From NCBI GenBank assembly GCA_948567375.1, contig OX419758.1, positions 52,147,001 through 52,211,000 of the forward strand: a DNA stretch of 64,000 nucleotides, read 5' to 3'. Position 1 is the first letter of the stretch. Each line of letters opens with the position of its first letter. A program made the position numbers and the translations under genes. This document shows, in pieces, positions 21,600-33,860 of the stretch. This DNA is from Lunularia cruciata (taxonomy: Eukaryota; Streptophyta; Marchantiopsida; Lunulariales; Lunulariaceae). Under the pieces are notes generated by a model. It worked only from the letters and a program-made list of their open reading frames with translations, ran no database searches and was not told the DNA's origin.

Positions 21600-21960
21600 A
21601 GTGTTGTACTTGAATTTGTCATCGGGTCCAATCAAATTGAACCTTATAATGTTCAAGCCAAGGCAAAACCAGAATGACATCATAGTTTAGAGGTGCCACT
21701 ACAAACCTCATAAACTCCAAATACTCTTTCCCAATCTTGAATGTAATAGGATGTGAGGTACAAAATACAAATCCTTTCTACCGGCTGCCCTCATCAATCT
21801 ACTTCTAATTACTACCTTGATAGGAACACATAATTCCTTTACTAATTGCATGAAAATGAAATTCTTTGAACTTCCAATATCATCTAGTATCATCCAATAT
21901 CAACAAAAACCCTACAACCACCATCAAATATCATACCTTACAAGTGAAGCAAACTTGCAT
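21600..21960 (-). pseudogene. B protease remnant
   Basis: 21708-21893 encodes MILDDIGSSKNFIFMQLVKELCVPIKVV. This is the same block as the A1 protease (DLGSSKNC...LAKELHIPI), with the active-site motif changed to DDIGSS. Confidence 0.6.
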
Positions 21961-22079
21961 AGGTCAAGCCTTCAATCCCATTGGAACTAATCAAGTTCTC
22001 AATAGGTGGCTCAAAATTCCCTACTAGGATTCCCTTGTTTCCTTGATCATTTTTCTCTACAAACTCCATCTAGGTGACT

Positions 22080-23160
22080 TGTTGAGGTCATCCATTTTTT
22101 AGTGAACATTTAGTGATGCAATGTCTAATTTGGCGACAATAAAAACAATCACCATTTTGTTCCAATTTTTCATGATCTATAGTACCAAGTGGTCTTCATT
22201 GAATGGAATCAATCTCCATTACTATTGGCTCCTCCACCCATGTGTATTGTATTGGTAGGTTCTATTGAGATCAAGTTGATGCAACCAAGGAATCAAAGCA
22301 TTTGGCCAATTTCATGGCTTCCTCCAAGTGTTTTGGCTCTTGCATAGTCACCTCTAATTTGGTTTGTAACTTCAAGCCCCTCACAAATTGATCTAGAGCC
22401 TCACTTTCCAATATATTGAGAATTTTTATGATGGTGTTTTAGAGTTACATGATGTAAGTTCTTATAGAGTCAATTTGCTACAACTTTGCCAACTTATCTT
22501 GTGCAACTTGTGTGGTATTTATAGCTTAGGATTTACCAATTATTGCACTCTTGAATTCTATCCAAGTCAAGATTGGTGCAACAATTTTTCTTTTAGCTTG
22601 CTCTACTTGGAATTGCCACCATAGCTTTGCTACTCCATCCAATTAGCTAGAAGCCAAGAGAATCTAGTTTTGTTCATCTTGAAGATTTGTAGCTTCAAAA
22701 TAACATGTGTAGTCAAACAAAAAATTCTCCACTACACTTGGGAGATTCTTTCCTTCAAATACCTTAGGTTTTGAAAATCAGATTTGATCTTCTCCTTCTT
22801 AAATTGGTGCTCTATATGCTCTTGTTGTTGATGGTCTTGTTCATCCAACAATCAAGTAAGGTGCTCAATTTGTTGTTGCATAGCAATTATAACCTCAAAC
22901 ATTGCCTCCATGGTTAGAACTCTATCACACTACCCCCAATTTATCTTTAACACATATTATGCAACACGTCCACCATTCGTCATAAGTTACAACCAGAAGT
23001 ACCAAGGGTTCCCCGGACAAGGAGATTGTATTCAAAAATTTCTGCCCAAAGCATGAGGTGATGAACTATGTGAAATGATACTTGGGCAATACCTAGACAT
23101 GAAAATTCCATTGGTTTAGCAAAAATGGATTTGGTGGACTATAAATTCCATCCATCAATT
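22080..23160 (-). pseudogene. B gag remnant with CCHC zinc knuckle
   Basis: At 22,110-22,155 the minus strand reads CFYCRQIRHCITKC, an intact C-x2-C-x4-H-x4-C knuckle of the nucleocapsid. Upstream, towards 22,950, CAACAAATTGAGCACC-type sequence marks the gag N-terminus (it recurs in F at about 60,430). No long frame remains. Confidence 0.65.
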
Positions 23161-23162
23161 CC

Positions 23163-23176
23163 TACTCTTATACCAT
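23163..23176 (-). other. Primer binding site of B (initiator Met-tRNA type)
   Basis: The minus strand reads ATGGTATAAGAGTAGG next to the 5' LTR, one change (C to A) from TGGTATCAGAG. Confidence 0.75.
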
Positions 23177-23664
23177 TGTAAAACACCAAGTCCAAGGAGA
23201 GAAATAGGAGAATAGAAGATCACATTGGGACACTTGACAGTGTGGGAAACTACAAATGCATAGCATGAGCTTTGGCTTTAGTATTTAAAGGGAGCATACA
23301 AGACTCAAGGAAGCTTCTTAAAAAGCTTCCTTGAGCCATTTTCTTGGAGTGCAAGCCAAGTTAACCAAGAAGTTTCTCAAGAAGCTTCTTTCTAGAAGCT
23401 GCCTATTTGGTGTGCAAGCTAAGCTAGTTGGAAGTTCAAGAAGCTTCTTTCTAGAAGCTACCTACTTGGAGTGCAAGCTAAGCTAGCCGAGAAGCTTCCT
23501 AAGAAGCTTTCTCCTATAAGTTTTACTTTGCATGCATGTTATCCAATATTGGGGAGGGTACCAAGTAGTTTCCTAAATACTTGTAAAATATTCTAGGCAA
23601 ATTTGGCCCATATGCTAATTTTTTAGCCGTGACTAACGTTATTGCTTAACTTTATATTGTTACA
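23177..23664 (-). repeat. Right LTR (5' LTR of B), family A, 488 bp
   Basis: TGTAAAACACC ... TATTGTTACA. Contains a TTTAAATA box (23289-23282 on the minus strand), GAAGCTTC units, and a perfect TTC-aa-GAA-gc-TTC element at 23435-23447. Confidence 0.88.
23282..23530 (-). promoter_or_regulatory. Putative LTR promoter with HSE-like array (right LTR)
   Basis: Same layout as the left LTR: a TATA-like TTTAAATA is downstream on the sense strand of a GAA/TTC cluster. The perfect trimer at 23435-23447 is a different register from the one in the left LTR. The array thus persists even though individual units have shifted. Confidence 0.5.
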
Positions 23665-23669
23665 CAGAG

Positions 23670-23875
23670 TGTGTGTGGCTTGACTAAAACAATACCCAAT
23701 AGTTGGCAGATTGTTGAGTGGAGGATCAAGTGTAGATCCAATTTGAGTAAAAGAGTGAATTGATTATTGTGGCACTTTAGAATTCATATAGAATTTATGT
23801 GTGAGTTGTACTTTTATATTGTTTGATGTTGTGAATGATTTATGTTGTGTAATGATGTATATATATACAATAGTT
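23670..23875. other. Right part of unassigned insert J
   Basis: A/T-rich and not coding, ending near ATATATATACAATAG, after which copia H resumes. See the left part at 10,945-11,183. Confidence 0.35.
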
Positions 23876-25444
23876 AAATATCCAATGAGATGTTTTCAAG
23901 TTGAAGGTTTTTTAGCCCAACATCATGCATATATGATAAAAACTATACAAGAAAGAGAACAAAATTCTCTTGAGGAAGTGATGCATCCTATAGATTGTGT
24001 GCAAGTTATGGAGCTTGAAGTTTCAGCCCTATATCACCAACAAACATGGGAGTTGATTGATTTACCGCTTGGTTAGATGTCAATTCACTACATGTGGACT
24101 TTTAAAGTCAAGAGGAATTCTAAAGGTTTAGTGAGTAGGTACAAGGCAAGGATTATGGCCAAGGGTTGCTCAAAACAATATGGAATTGATTTTGATGAGA
24201 CTTTTAGCTTTGTTGCCAAGATTCCATCAATTTGTGCTCTCTCAACATTAGTGCTACTTTCAGAAAGTGGAAGCTCTATCAGATGGACTTCAACAAAGCT
24301 TTCGCCAATGGAGATTTGAAGGAGGAGGTCTACTTGATCCAACCACTTGGATATGAAGATCCAAGATCTAAAAGAAATTGCTTCTTCAAAATATCTCTTT
24401 ATGGACTTAAGCAAGCTCCACAAGCTTGGAATCCCAAGAAAAATTTGTATATTTGTATATTTTATCCATTGGATTTCAAGTTTTCAATTCATATTCTTCA
24501 GTATAAAAACTACAAGTTGGTGGAAATATGGTTTTGTTGATCATCTATATTGATGACTTGATCATCATTGGTAGCTATCAAGATCTCATTTGGTAGGTAC
24601 AAGATAAGTCAAAGGGAGAGTTCAACATGAAAGACTTGGGAGAACTCAAATACTTCTTGGGTATTGAGTTTATTCAAGATGGCAATAACCTTGGTTACTA
24701 CCACACCAATATTATCTCAACATGTTGGAGAAGTTTGGTATGATGGCTTGTAAGCCTATTTCTACTCCTCTCCCAATTTCTATTATGTTAAATGCTAAAG
24801 ATGGTAAGTTGTTGGCTGATCCAAATCTGTACATACAAATCATTGGATGTCTGATTTATTTGACTCTTACTAGACCAAATCTAAGGTATGTTGTTGGTCT
24901 AATGAATCAATTTGTGCAATCACCAAGGAAGCCATATCTTGGTATAGTTTGAAGGATTTAGCATCATGTGAAGTTTACCATCTAATTTGGTCTTCACTAT
25001 TCTGCTGGTGGGTTACCCATTGTACAAGGTTTAACTAGTGTAGATTTTGCAAAAGTGCTCAAGATTATAGATCAACATCAGTTATGTTTTCAATATTGGA
25101 AGTTCTACAATTAGTTGGTCATCAAGACAACAAGTTACTATTGCTTTATCATCAATAGACGCTGAATATAGGGGTGCCACTTAGGCTACATGTGAGTCTA
25201 TTTTGCTTCACACCTTATTAGAAGATATAGGGTATATATTTCATGCAAAGACCAAATATATAGAGGTCCATTATCATTTCATAAGAGAAAAAGTATTGGT
25301 TGTAGAAATAGATCTATAGTATATTCCTCCATATGAGTGATTTGCTGATATTTTCACCAAAGCTTTACCTAGAAATAAATTTGAATATTTTAGATCTCAT
25401 CTAGGAGTCAAAGATCTTGATGTTAGGTTGAGGGAAAGTGTTGA
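23876..25444 (+). pseudogene. Copia H reverse transcriptase and RNase H (broken)
   Basis: In order: EEVMHPIDCVQVMELEVSAL and TWELIDLPLG (RT N-terminus, ~23,970), YMWTFKVKRNSKGLVSRYKA, KGCSKQYGIDFDETFSFVAK (24,077-24,230), QMDFNKAFANGDLKEEVYL (motif A Asp), SLYGLKQAPQAW (motif B region), YIDDLIIIG (motif C YIDD, ~24,545) and NMKDLGELKYFLGI. GCLIYLTLTRPNLRYVVGL comes next. RNase H shows SSIDAEY and FADIFTKALPRNKFEYF. The RT catalytic Asp pair is intact, but frames change at 24,076, ~24,240, ~24,430 and later. Confidence 0.85.
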
Positions 25445-25822
25445 TGAAGTATCACTAGCTAATACCTACTGCTTAGTGAATGCAAGAGAGATAATCCTTA
25501 GTCACACTTTATTCTTTACTCACCAATTCTAATTAGTCATCACTTTAGAGTTAGAGTTATGGTGAAGAGTGACTTGAACTACTTGTGTATTTCTTCTTTA
25601 TATTTGTCAGGACTTGTTTCCCGCAAGGCCATTCTTGGAAACTTTGGTGTTTCTACTCTCATTATTCATTTTTGTAACAATAAGCTCTTGATTGAAACCT
25701 CAACACAAGGTGTACTCATGAAGTCATTTTTGCTTCCGTGGAACATGACACTACAACATGTTTCTTTTCTAATATGAAGTGCATTGAGACTCACGCATTC
25801 ATAGATCAAATTGTGATCATAT
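25445..25822. other. Gap between copia H and copia G; no gene seen
   Basis: No LTR of H can be recognised here. The open frame at 25559-25777 has no family resemblance. The two copia relics face each other across this 378-bp stretch. Confidence 0.45.
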
Positions 25823-25938
25823 TGTTGGAAGTGAAAATGAGAAGGAGATAAAATTTTTTACCAAAGAATGGTCTGAAAAACACAAGGCTTGCCCCATAAT
25901 ATATAGAAGGAGAAAAATATGCAAGTGTGTTGCATACA
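25823..25938 (-). repeat. 3' LTR of copia G (about 116 bp)
   Basis: TGTTGGAAGTG ... GTTGCATACA. Homology with 62,426-62,543 covers GAGRWRAAAAT and CACCAAAGAATGGTCT-type blocks and stops at the GTTGCA-CA end. The short length is unusual but the alignment ends at a CA on both copies. Confidence 0.55.
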
Positions 25939-26031
25939 AGTATACAAGTGAGCCTTTCTTCACCATAAATTTAAAATGATGACAATAAACTATAAAAAAA
26001 TTGTGTATAATAGCCATAGGGGAATATAAGC

Positions 26032-27760
26032 TTAATATAATTTGGGCAACACTCTCTCTCTCAAGATACCATCAATTTTCTTGACACCTTGATGAGATCT
26101 GAAATATTCAAATTTATCTTTAAATAAAGCTTTGATGAAAGCATCATCAACTTTCTCATATGTATAATATATTGCTGATCTGTATAAATATTTTGCAAAT
26201 ATACCTCTCCAAGCCAATACCTTCCCTTCTCTCTAATTGTATGATAATGAATTTTGATATGTTTGGTCTTGGCACAAAATACTAGATATATTTCTCATGT
26301 CAATACTCTCTTTTTTCTGGACTGAAAGGATATAAACTTTGATATGGTTGGTCTTGGCATGAAATATTGATTTACTAGTAAATTAAATAATAATGAGATT
26401 ATCTATATATAAGGTTATAAGATCATGAAATACATGTATCTACATAGTGCATTAATAGTTCCTATATATTCTTCTTTTGTCAATGATAAAGAAACATTAG
26501 ATTTCTTCTTTGATGAACAGCTAATTGCATAACTTCCAAGGTTAAAAACATAACTTTATGTATATTTTCTATCTTGAGCATTTCCTATTTTGAGCACTTC
26601 TTGCCTAGGCAGTATTATGAAAACTTTATGAAATAAGTAACCTACCAATTGAATAGTGAAAACCAAATTGAATGATAAAGTTCACAATATGGAAAAACCT
26701 TTGAATAGTGTTAAGACTTAGCTTCCTTGGTGCTTGTACAATTGACTCACTAGTCCAACAAAGTAGCTTAGATCTATTTTATAAAAGGTCAAACAAATCA
26801 GACTTCCAATGATATGGATGGACATATTTGGATCACCCAATAACTCACCATCTATTGCACTTAATTTAATAGAAGCTAAAAGAAAAGTAGAATATGCTTA
26901 CATGTCATCATACCAAACTTCTTTAATATATTGAGAGAATATTGATGGTTTAATAACCAAAGGTGTGTTGTGTTGAATAAAGTCAATGTCCAAGAAGTAT
27001 TTAAGTTCTCTCAAGTCCTCCATATCTAACTCTTCCTTCAAATCATTTTTTACGTATGAATAAGATCTTAACAACTATAGGTGATAATCAGGTCATCAAC
27101 ATAGATGAGCAACAAAAGAATATTATCACCAACTCATAGTTTTTACTACAAAGAATCTAAACTGCATATTCTAAATCTAATGGATAAAAGATAAGAAGTT
27201 ATCTTAGCATTCCTAGCTCATGGAGTTTGCCTTAGTCCATACAAAGACTTTTCCAAATAAAAAAACTTTATTTAGATATCTTTAATGTTCATATTCAAGT
27301 GGTTGGATCTTGTAGTCCTCCATCTCTAAATCTCCAAATCTCCATTGAAGGAAGTGTTATTAAAATCCATTTGATAGAGCTTCTACTTATTTAAAGTGGT
27401 CAACATTGAGAGTGTACAAATCGATAACATCTTAATCATAAGAGCTTAATGTTTCATCAAAATTATCATATTCCTACAAACAACCCCTTGCAATGAGTCT
27501 TACCTTGAACCTACTTGCAAAACCGTCCACATTTCTCTTGATCTTAATTATCCCCATTTGGCAAATTGCCTTTTTACAATGAGATAAATCTACCAACTCC
27601 CATGTTTATCATTGATGCAGTGTTGCAACTTCAAGCTCCATGGCTTGCACACAATCTACATTATGCATTCTTTCCTCAAGAAAATTTGGTTCTTGTTCTT
27701 GGATAGCCACATACTACATATGCATAGCCTCCTAAACCCTAAACCCTTCAACTTGAAAGT
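26032..27760 (-). pseudogene. Copia G reverse transcriptase and RNase H (broken)
   Basis: 26032-26217 encodes VDDAFIKALFKDKFEYFRSHQGVKK, the C-terminal copia RNase H block seen in H as ADIFTKALPRNKFEYF. Near 27,085-27,125 the minus strand reads LLIYVDDLIIT, an intact YVDD motif. Near 27,640 it reads VDCVQAMELEVATLH and TWELVDL, the RT N-terminus. Multiple stops and frameshifts. Confidence 0.8.
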
Positions 27761-28089
27761 TTAGTATCTTTTGCTAAGGCATAGTTTTAGGATAAAAAGT
27801 AACTTGTAGCTTCATCTACAAAAATTAAAATTTATAAATTATGTGGTTGATTGACCATTTATTCTAACAAAAGATTAGAGATATTAGTGGAAAAATACTG
27901 AAAGACTTGGATTGAAAGCCTCTCTATGGCCTTTATTGACCAAGGATTTATAAATGGATGAGAATAAGAATGCTCACTAGAAACACCAAAGGCACTTGAA
28001 GTTAGAGAATAGAAATACTACTTGGACCAATGGAAGATATAGAGGGTATGTTAGTGGTAAATCAAATGTCTAACTTGTTATAGCTTGAT

Positions 28090-29110
28090 GCCAAGATTTT
28101 AACTCCTCAAATATAGCATCTTTGTTGAAAATAAAATAATTTAAATTAGGATTATAACACTTATATCCTTTGAATTAGTATATGCATATCCAACAAATAA
28201 AACCAAAAACCTTCAGATTTGATAAATCAATTTTCTTACATGTAGAAGAAGCTTGAAAAGGCTTCATTTTATGCACCACTACAATAGGAGATTGCTTAAT
28301 CAAGTAAACTGCACAATTAACTACTTTTGCTCAATAGCACTTAAGCATTGCCTTCTTGTTGAGCAAAGCTCTTGCAACTTCTGCATATGTTAATTTTTCC
28401 ATTCCACAACTCCATTTTGTTGAGGTGCATAATCCCATGTAACTTCACACTTGATAATTTGCTTGCTTAGAAAAGCATCATATTGATTTGAAAGAAAATT
28501 TCCTCCTCCATCATAACATAGATGTAAGATATTACAACTATATTGCTTCTCCACAAGTAGCTTGAATATTTGGAAACCCAAAAGGACATACTATTTTGCT
28601 TTCAAAAAGTAAATCCACATATATCTTGAAACATAGTCAATAGATGAGACAAATTATTTGGAACCTGTCAAACTCTTTTTTGAAGTAGTACATATATTGG
28701 TGTGGATGAATTTTAGAAGATAGGAAGCACTTATACTATGATGCTTAAAAGGCTATCTAGCTTGCTTACCAAATTGATTAGCCTCAAAAGACACTATAAG
28801 CAAAGGATCATAAACTATCCAAAGAACAATAACTAGATCTGAGGTAGGTAGCTCCTTTGATCTTTGTAGGTTCAAGTGATCCACTCTTTTATGCCACATC
28901 TCAAGTTTTGAAAGTGAATTTAAGCCATGAATAAACATAGTATTTTGATTTATAGAAGTGGAGATCTTGATATCTAACTTAAACATCCTCCTTATTTTGG
29001 ATATAACTTTTCATCCTATGAGGATAGCACATTTCTCATACTTGTTGAAAACAAACCATCTTGGTTTTAATATAACCTAAAAACCATTCTCAAGAGTCTG
29101 GCCAACAACA
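28090..29110 (-). pseudogene. Copia G integrase (broken)
   Basis: 28753-28986 holds LEMWHKRVDHLNLQRSKELP, the pre-integrase block with H..HLN more intact than in H. 28390-28581 holds FQIFKLLVEKQY, LCYDGGGNFLSNQYDAFLSK and DYAPQQNGVVEWKN. The DDE second Asp (YDGGGNF) and Glu (NGVVEWKN) survive. Confidence 0.8.
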
Positions 29111-29359
29111 ATTGAGTTTTTGGTGATTGTATGCACATACTTCTCCTAAACCACTAAAAATCCTTGATGGAGATAAAGAATAGAATAGTACACATATGAG
29201 TAAAAGTATATTAAGTATCTTTACCCTTACTCACAAATGATAATTTAAGTGATGAACCATTCTTCTTCACTCTTGGTTATTTATGTAGTAGTATGAGTCA
29301 TCATTAGTAGATGATCTTTGGAGTACCTTCTCCATAGAGTTCTATTGATGGAGTTTACT

Positions 29360-29433
29360 TGCTTACATATCAACTTCCTTCTTAAAACAAGTTTTCTCAA
29401 AATGAAATTTTTATTAACAATAATTGAAGAACT
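29360..29433 (-). pseudogene. Copia G gag zinc knuckle, cut by insertion F
   Basis: The minus strand reads FFNYC**KFHFEKTCFKKE: the C-x2-C-x4-H-x4-C spacing is preserved with the first Cys now Phe and two stops. The gag frame is interrupted here by F (29,434) and resumes at 61,549. Confidence 0.6.
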
Positions 29434-29836
29434 TATAAAAGATGAAGGAGAGAAATACCATAATGGACAATAACATGCAACTCACGATTGAGTAAAACTC
29501 TACATGCTTAACATGAGTTTGGGTTTTGATATTTATAAGGAAGCTAAGCACAAGACTTCCAAGAAGCTTTCAAGGAAGGTTCCTTTTAGAAGTCACTTTT
29601 CTTGGAATGCAAGCCAAGCAAGCCATCTACTTGCATACAAGCTTAATTATTAGTTTAACTTGGCATACAAGTTACTCAAACCTTGGGAAGTTTGTAGAAG
29701 GCTCTAACCAAGAAGCTTCTATAATATTCTTATCATTGCTAGATTATGTTAATTTTACTTTCTTTTTGTTATATTAAGCTTATTCTACTAACTCATTAGC
29801 TTTTGCTAAGTCTTCTACTAACTCTATATCATTACA
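29434..29836 (-). repeat. 3' LTR of F (family A)
   Basis: Starts TATAAAAGATGAAGG (TGTAAAAGACCAAGG in A1) and ends ATCATTACA. A TATAAATATC box (minus strand) lies near 29,530. GAAGCTTC-type units (CCAAGAAGC, CAAGAAGCTTC) remain. Confidence 0.75.
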
Positions 29837-32800
29837 TATTCCCTCACCACTAGTTGGTGATATCTTTATTGTTGTGGAGTCTTCAAATCTTTTATAGTTA
29901 TTTGAGCATTTTGGAGATGAAGAAGAGGTTCACATGTAGGATTGTGAAGGGGATATCCTTTCTAGAGGTTCTGATACTCAATTTGTCTTTGACAACCATG
30001 TTTGATATCTTTTTAGGCAAGAATATCATTGACTTTGTATTCTTCATTATTTGAAATAAGGATTGGAGGAGGAGGAGGTTGGGCATGAATAAGAAGGGAA
30101 GATGGGTTAGAAACAAAGGGTTTTAATTTCAAAACATGGAAGACAAGATGAATCCTCACGTGGCTAGTAAGTATAGGGAATAGGAGAATTTATTTGAGTT
30201 ATATCAAATGGATCTATCCAATTGGAGGCAAGCTACTAACTTTGGTATCAAGCAAGAAAGGAAGGTTACTAGAAGAAACTATGACATTATCATTGATTTG
30301 AAATGAGATCATGACAATAGCTATTAGCATATTGCTTTTGCTAATTTTGAGCAACAAAAAGATGAGACTTTGCTAGGTGTATTGACATAAAGAGCTTGGA
30401 CAAGAAGGTGGAAGTATGAGGGACATGAGATGGTGGAGGAGCTAGAAGAGAATCTATAACAAGTAGATCTTGCACATAATTTTAAGGAAGAAGGGAGAAA
30501 CCCCTATACTTGCTTGCTTGGAATTATTGTAGGCAAAATAGGTAGACATAAGACAAATATCCTAATCAATGTAGTGAACATTGAAAAAGGTAAAGGTATA
30601 TAACACGTCTTCCAAAGTTTAATTTGCTCTTTTTTTTTACCTATCAATTTGAGCATGATAGGATTTAGAAAAGGAGAATTTAGTGTAAAGGAGTTCAAAA
30701 AGTACTTGCCAAAATTTTCTAATGAATCAAGGATCACAATTAAAGATGATAATCCTTGGTATTCCATGGTGTTTGAGACCATATTGAAGTAGATTTGGGT
30801 CAATGTGAAATCATCCATGATATCTATGATGGGTGCCAAGTGAATTTGCTTGCTAAGCTTATGAAAAAACTACCATAATTGTTGTATGGCCTTAATCTAT
30901 CTTTGACAAGGATATGATGAGGTCTAGACTTATATGTTCCTATTGCATATGTGGAATGGAGAGTGGTTAGAACATCATTCTTCATTTCTAGCCACTTGGT
31001 TTCTAGGTATTGATCTTGTTGCATTGGCAACTCTCAAAAGATCCAATTAACTCTTAACTCTCTTGTGCCATGTTTGGTACTCATGGTCTTGTCCATACCC
31101 ATGTGACCAGTGATTGGTAAATCATGCACCTCTTGAAATTGCACAAGTCATAGATCGACCATATTTAGAACATAAATTTGATTCTCACAAAAGGGAAGGT
31201 CATCTATGAATGAAAGGTGTGCTATAAAACAACTTTGCACAAGATGAAAGAAAAGATCAAGTTGTAAAGGAGCCTTTATCAGGTTGTTGTGATAGAGTAT
31301 TAACAAATGACATTGAATTTCTAAGTTTTGTATTCAAGTTTTATATCAAATAATTGTAATTATTCTTCTCATTGATGATCTCAACTCTTCATGAACTCTA
31401 AATGCAAGGTTTGCAACAAGAGTTTGTGATATGTTTGCTTTATCATTTGTTTCTCCAAGAGGTAATGTCTCTACAATTTTGTTGTATATACCATTGCAAG
31501 TCATTTTTAATCCTGAGTAAAATAGTTCCTTTTTGCAACATTGAATTGTCAAGATATAGAGGAAACGGGATGCAATCTATTTGGAAATTCTTGTTGCAAC
31601 ACAACTCTAATTGCAAAGTTTAAAGTATCAAAATCAACTACAAAAGTGAAGTGAGAATTTGGAGGTTGGAAGACCTGATGGTTGGATGATGGGTCATAAA
31701 GACACAATATCCTTAAGTTTCTTGAATGCTTCTTTTTTTTGGGTGGTCCACTCGAAGCTTATTGTCTTCCCAAAGAGATCAATCATTAGTATGGCTACTT
31801 GAACATAGTAGTGGATGAACCATCAATAAAAACTTGCCAATCCATTAAATCCCTAAACTTCCATGGCATCTTTAAGAGTAAGCTAATTAGCAATGGCCTT
31901 GATTTTCAACTCTTCCATCTTGGTCCCCTCTACTAAAACCTTATGGCCTAAGGAGGTAAATTCATTTTTCTGAAAGGCACACTTGGACTATTTGTAATAG
32001 AACTTCCATTTTTGTAGATGTTGTAAGACTTCTTGTACATGGTTCTTGTGTTCTACTTATATCTTATGGTAAATTAAAATGTCATCCAAGAATATTACTT
32101 GATAGATTGTCTAACATATCATGCATTTGATCCATGAGGATTACCAAAGAATTAGTGAGCTCAAAAGGTGAAACTCAAATTTAAAATGCTTATGCCTTAC
32201 ATGCATGGCAATGTTTTTCATATCTTCTCCATCAATTCAATTAGAATATATTAGAAGTTACTTTGAAGACCAAACTTGGAGAAGTATTGTGCTCCATTTA
32301 ATTGATCCAAAAGATCATCAATTCAAGGTAAGGGATATGCATTCTTCATGGCTTGTTTATTAAGATCATGGTAGTCAATATATAATCAAACTCCTCTATC
32401 CTTCTATATTACAAAAAATACTGATGCTCCTCAAGTGGATGTATGATGTATTGTTTGTAGTTCTTCTATTTCCTTTGGTGAGAGCTAGAAGATTGATCTA
32501 CTCATTGGAGTAATACTTGGCAATAACTTGAGCTTGAATGGTATACCTTGATCAATGTGCAACTCTTTTGGAAGATCATCAACATGCACATTTACAAACT
32601 CCTAAACTATTTGATCAACTACTGTTTGTTGAGGTTTCTTGTCCTTATCAAATTCTCTTTGCAAAATATGCTTGATCCACATTGAAACAAATAAGAATAT
32701 CTTTCTCCCAACCTTGTCCCATAGTTAGTATATAATTAACTTCCCATCTTGCGGTTGACTACTTTGAGGTGTCTTACTAAAAGGTTTCAAACAACTCAAA

Positions 32801-33240
32801 TCAATAATATTTACCTTGGTGTTGTACTATAGTTTTTTGTCAAGCCCAGTCAAATTGAATGCTATGACTTTCAAGCCAAGGAAGATCTAAAATGATATCT
32901 TACTATAAAAAGCTACTTCAAATCTCATACATTCTAATATTCCTTCTCAATTATGAATGGAACAAAAAAGTGAGGTACGGAATTTAGAACCCTTTCTATA
33001 TCTACCATCATAATTTTCAATCTAGTATGGCTTTAATAATGATATATAATTCCTTTGCTAATTGTATAGAGATACTATTCTCAAAAATCATACCATCAAC
33101 CAAATCTTATAACCACAATCTAATATCACACTTTGCAAATAGATCAAACTTATATAGATTGAGATTTCAATCCAATCTAAACATATCAATCCTAATACTT
33201 CTTATTAGTACTCTTTGTTTCTTTGATACTTGGAGTCCAA
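29837..33240 (-). pseudogene. F pol remnant (protease, RT, RNase H, integrase), heavily decayed
   Basis: Aligns base for base with A1 and B: integrase at ~30,150-31,320, RNase H and RT at ~31,330-32,620, protease at ~32,750-33,130. Frames over 60 codons are rare: 30504-30839 (MAPIIDIMDDFTLTQIYFNMV, the integrase region equal to FNTMDAPTFAQIYFDIVF of A1) and 30824-31030. No catalytic motif is whole. It is the most decayed family-A copy. Confidence 0.7.
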
Positions 33241-33459
33241 GAACTCCATTTGGGAAATTGGTCTAGATTTCCTATTTTTATTTGGACATTTGGTAATGCA
33301 ATATTCAATTTGGCATTAATAGAAGCAACTATTATTTTGTCACAATCATTCTTTATTTATAGTACCAAGTGGTCTTTGTTGGACAATAACAATGGAGTCC
33401 ATTATTGGACTCAATTGGTGTTGGTTCTTCCACTTGTGCTTGGTGTATTTGTAGGCTAT
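33241..33459 (-). pseudogene. F gag remnant, left of insertion C
   Basis: The region equal to the zinc knuckle (33,280-33,340) now reads without any Cys, while its nucleotides still align with B's CFYCRQIRHC segment. The gag continues at 59,813. Confidence 0.55.
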
Positions 33460-33860
33460 TGTAATGTTCCAAGGAGAAAAACCCCAAGGGAAAAACAAGA
33501 CAAGAAGCACAATGCTTCAACCTTCAATACTCCAATGTCCCAAAGGAGCACCTTGTCTTTATTATATAGCAAAAGAAGGAAGCTTGACCCTTGGATCATA
33601 GACATAGATTGGTGACATGTCAACAAGCTTTATCCTTAGATTAGTTGCATGCATGGGTGACATGTTGGTTCTTGTCCTATTTGGTTGGTCAAACAAGTTT
33701 GACTAAAGGGAATCTTCATGCATGAAGCTCATAATCACATGGATGAGGTACCATTGGAAAGCTCTTAATGAGACAAGTATTAGGAAGAGACAACATACCT
33801 TTCCGCCCAAAGAAGGAATCAATCTATTTTTGAGGCCTAATCCATATTAGGCCTCTAATG
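33460..33860 (-). repeat. 3' LTR of C (truncated)
   Basis: Starts TGTAATGTTCCAAGG and keeps the CTTTATTATATAG TATA region. The terminal part with GGTATTACA is missing; sequence passes directly into the integrase C-terminus after TTAGGCCTC. A deletion also removed the polypurine tract and chromodomain end. Confidence 0.75.

Larger units (their letters stand above)
11184..23664 (-). mobile_element. Composite Ty3/gypsy element: LTR-A1-LTR-B-LTR (family A)
   Basis: Three LTRs (11,184-11,658; 15,780-16,175; 23,177-23,664) separate two internal regions, A1 and B. Both are on the minus strand with gag, protease, RT, RNase H, integrase and chromodomain remains. The middle LTR is at once the 5' LTR of A1 (primer site at 15,766-15,779) and the 3' LTR of B (chromodomain ending just right of 16,175). 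The outer flanks are TAGAG (11179-11183) and CAGAG (23665-23669), a 5-bp duplication with one mismatch. Unequal LTR recombination between two insertions of the same element, or insertion as a tandem unit, can produce this shape. The shared outer duplication favours one integration followed by internal duplication. Confidence 0.85.
9283..25444 (+). mobile_element. Ty1/copia relic H, interrupted by later insertions
   Basis: The left half (9,283-~10,940) carries pre-integrase, integrase and linker. The right half (~23,880-25,444) carries RT and RNase H, same strand and order. About 13 kb of later insertions lie between them. The halves match copia G (minus, 25,823-62,543) across the junction, including the TTTCAAGTTGAAGG block before the RT. 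The gag region, primer site and both LTRs are missing. The left end abuts the LINE-like fragment. The right end fades after LRESV near 25,444. Confidence 0.75.
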
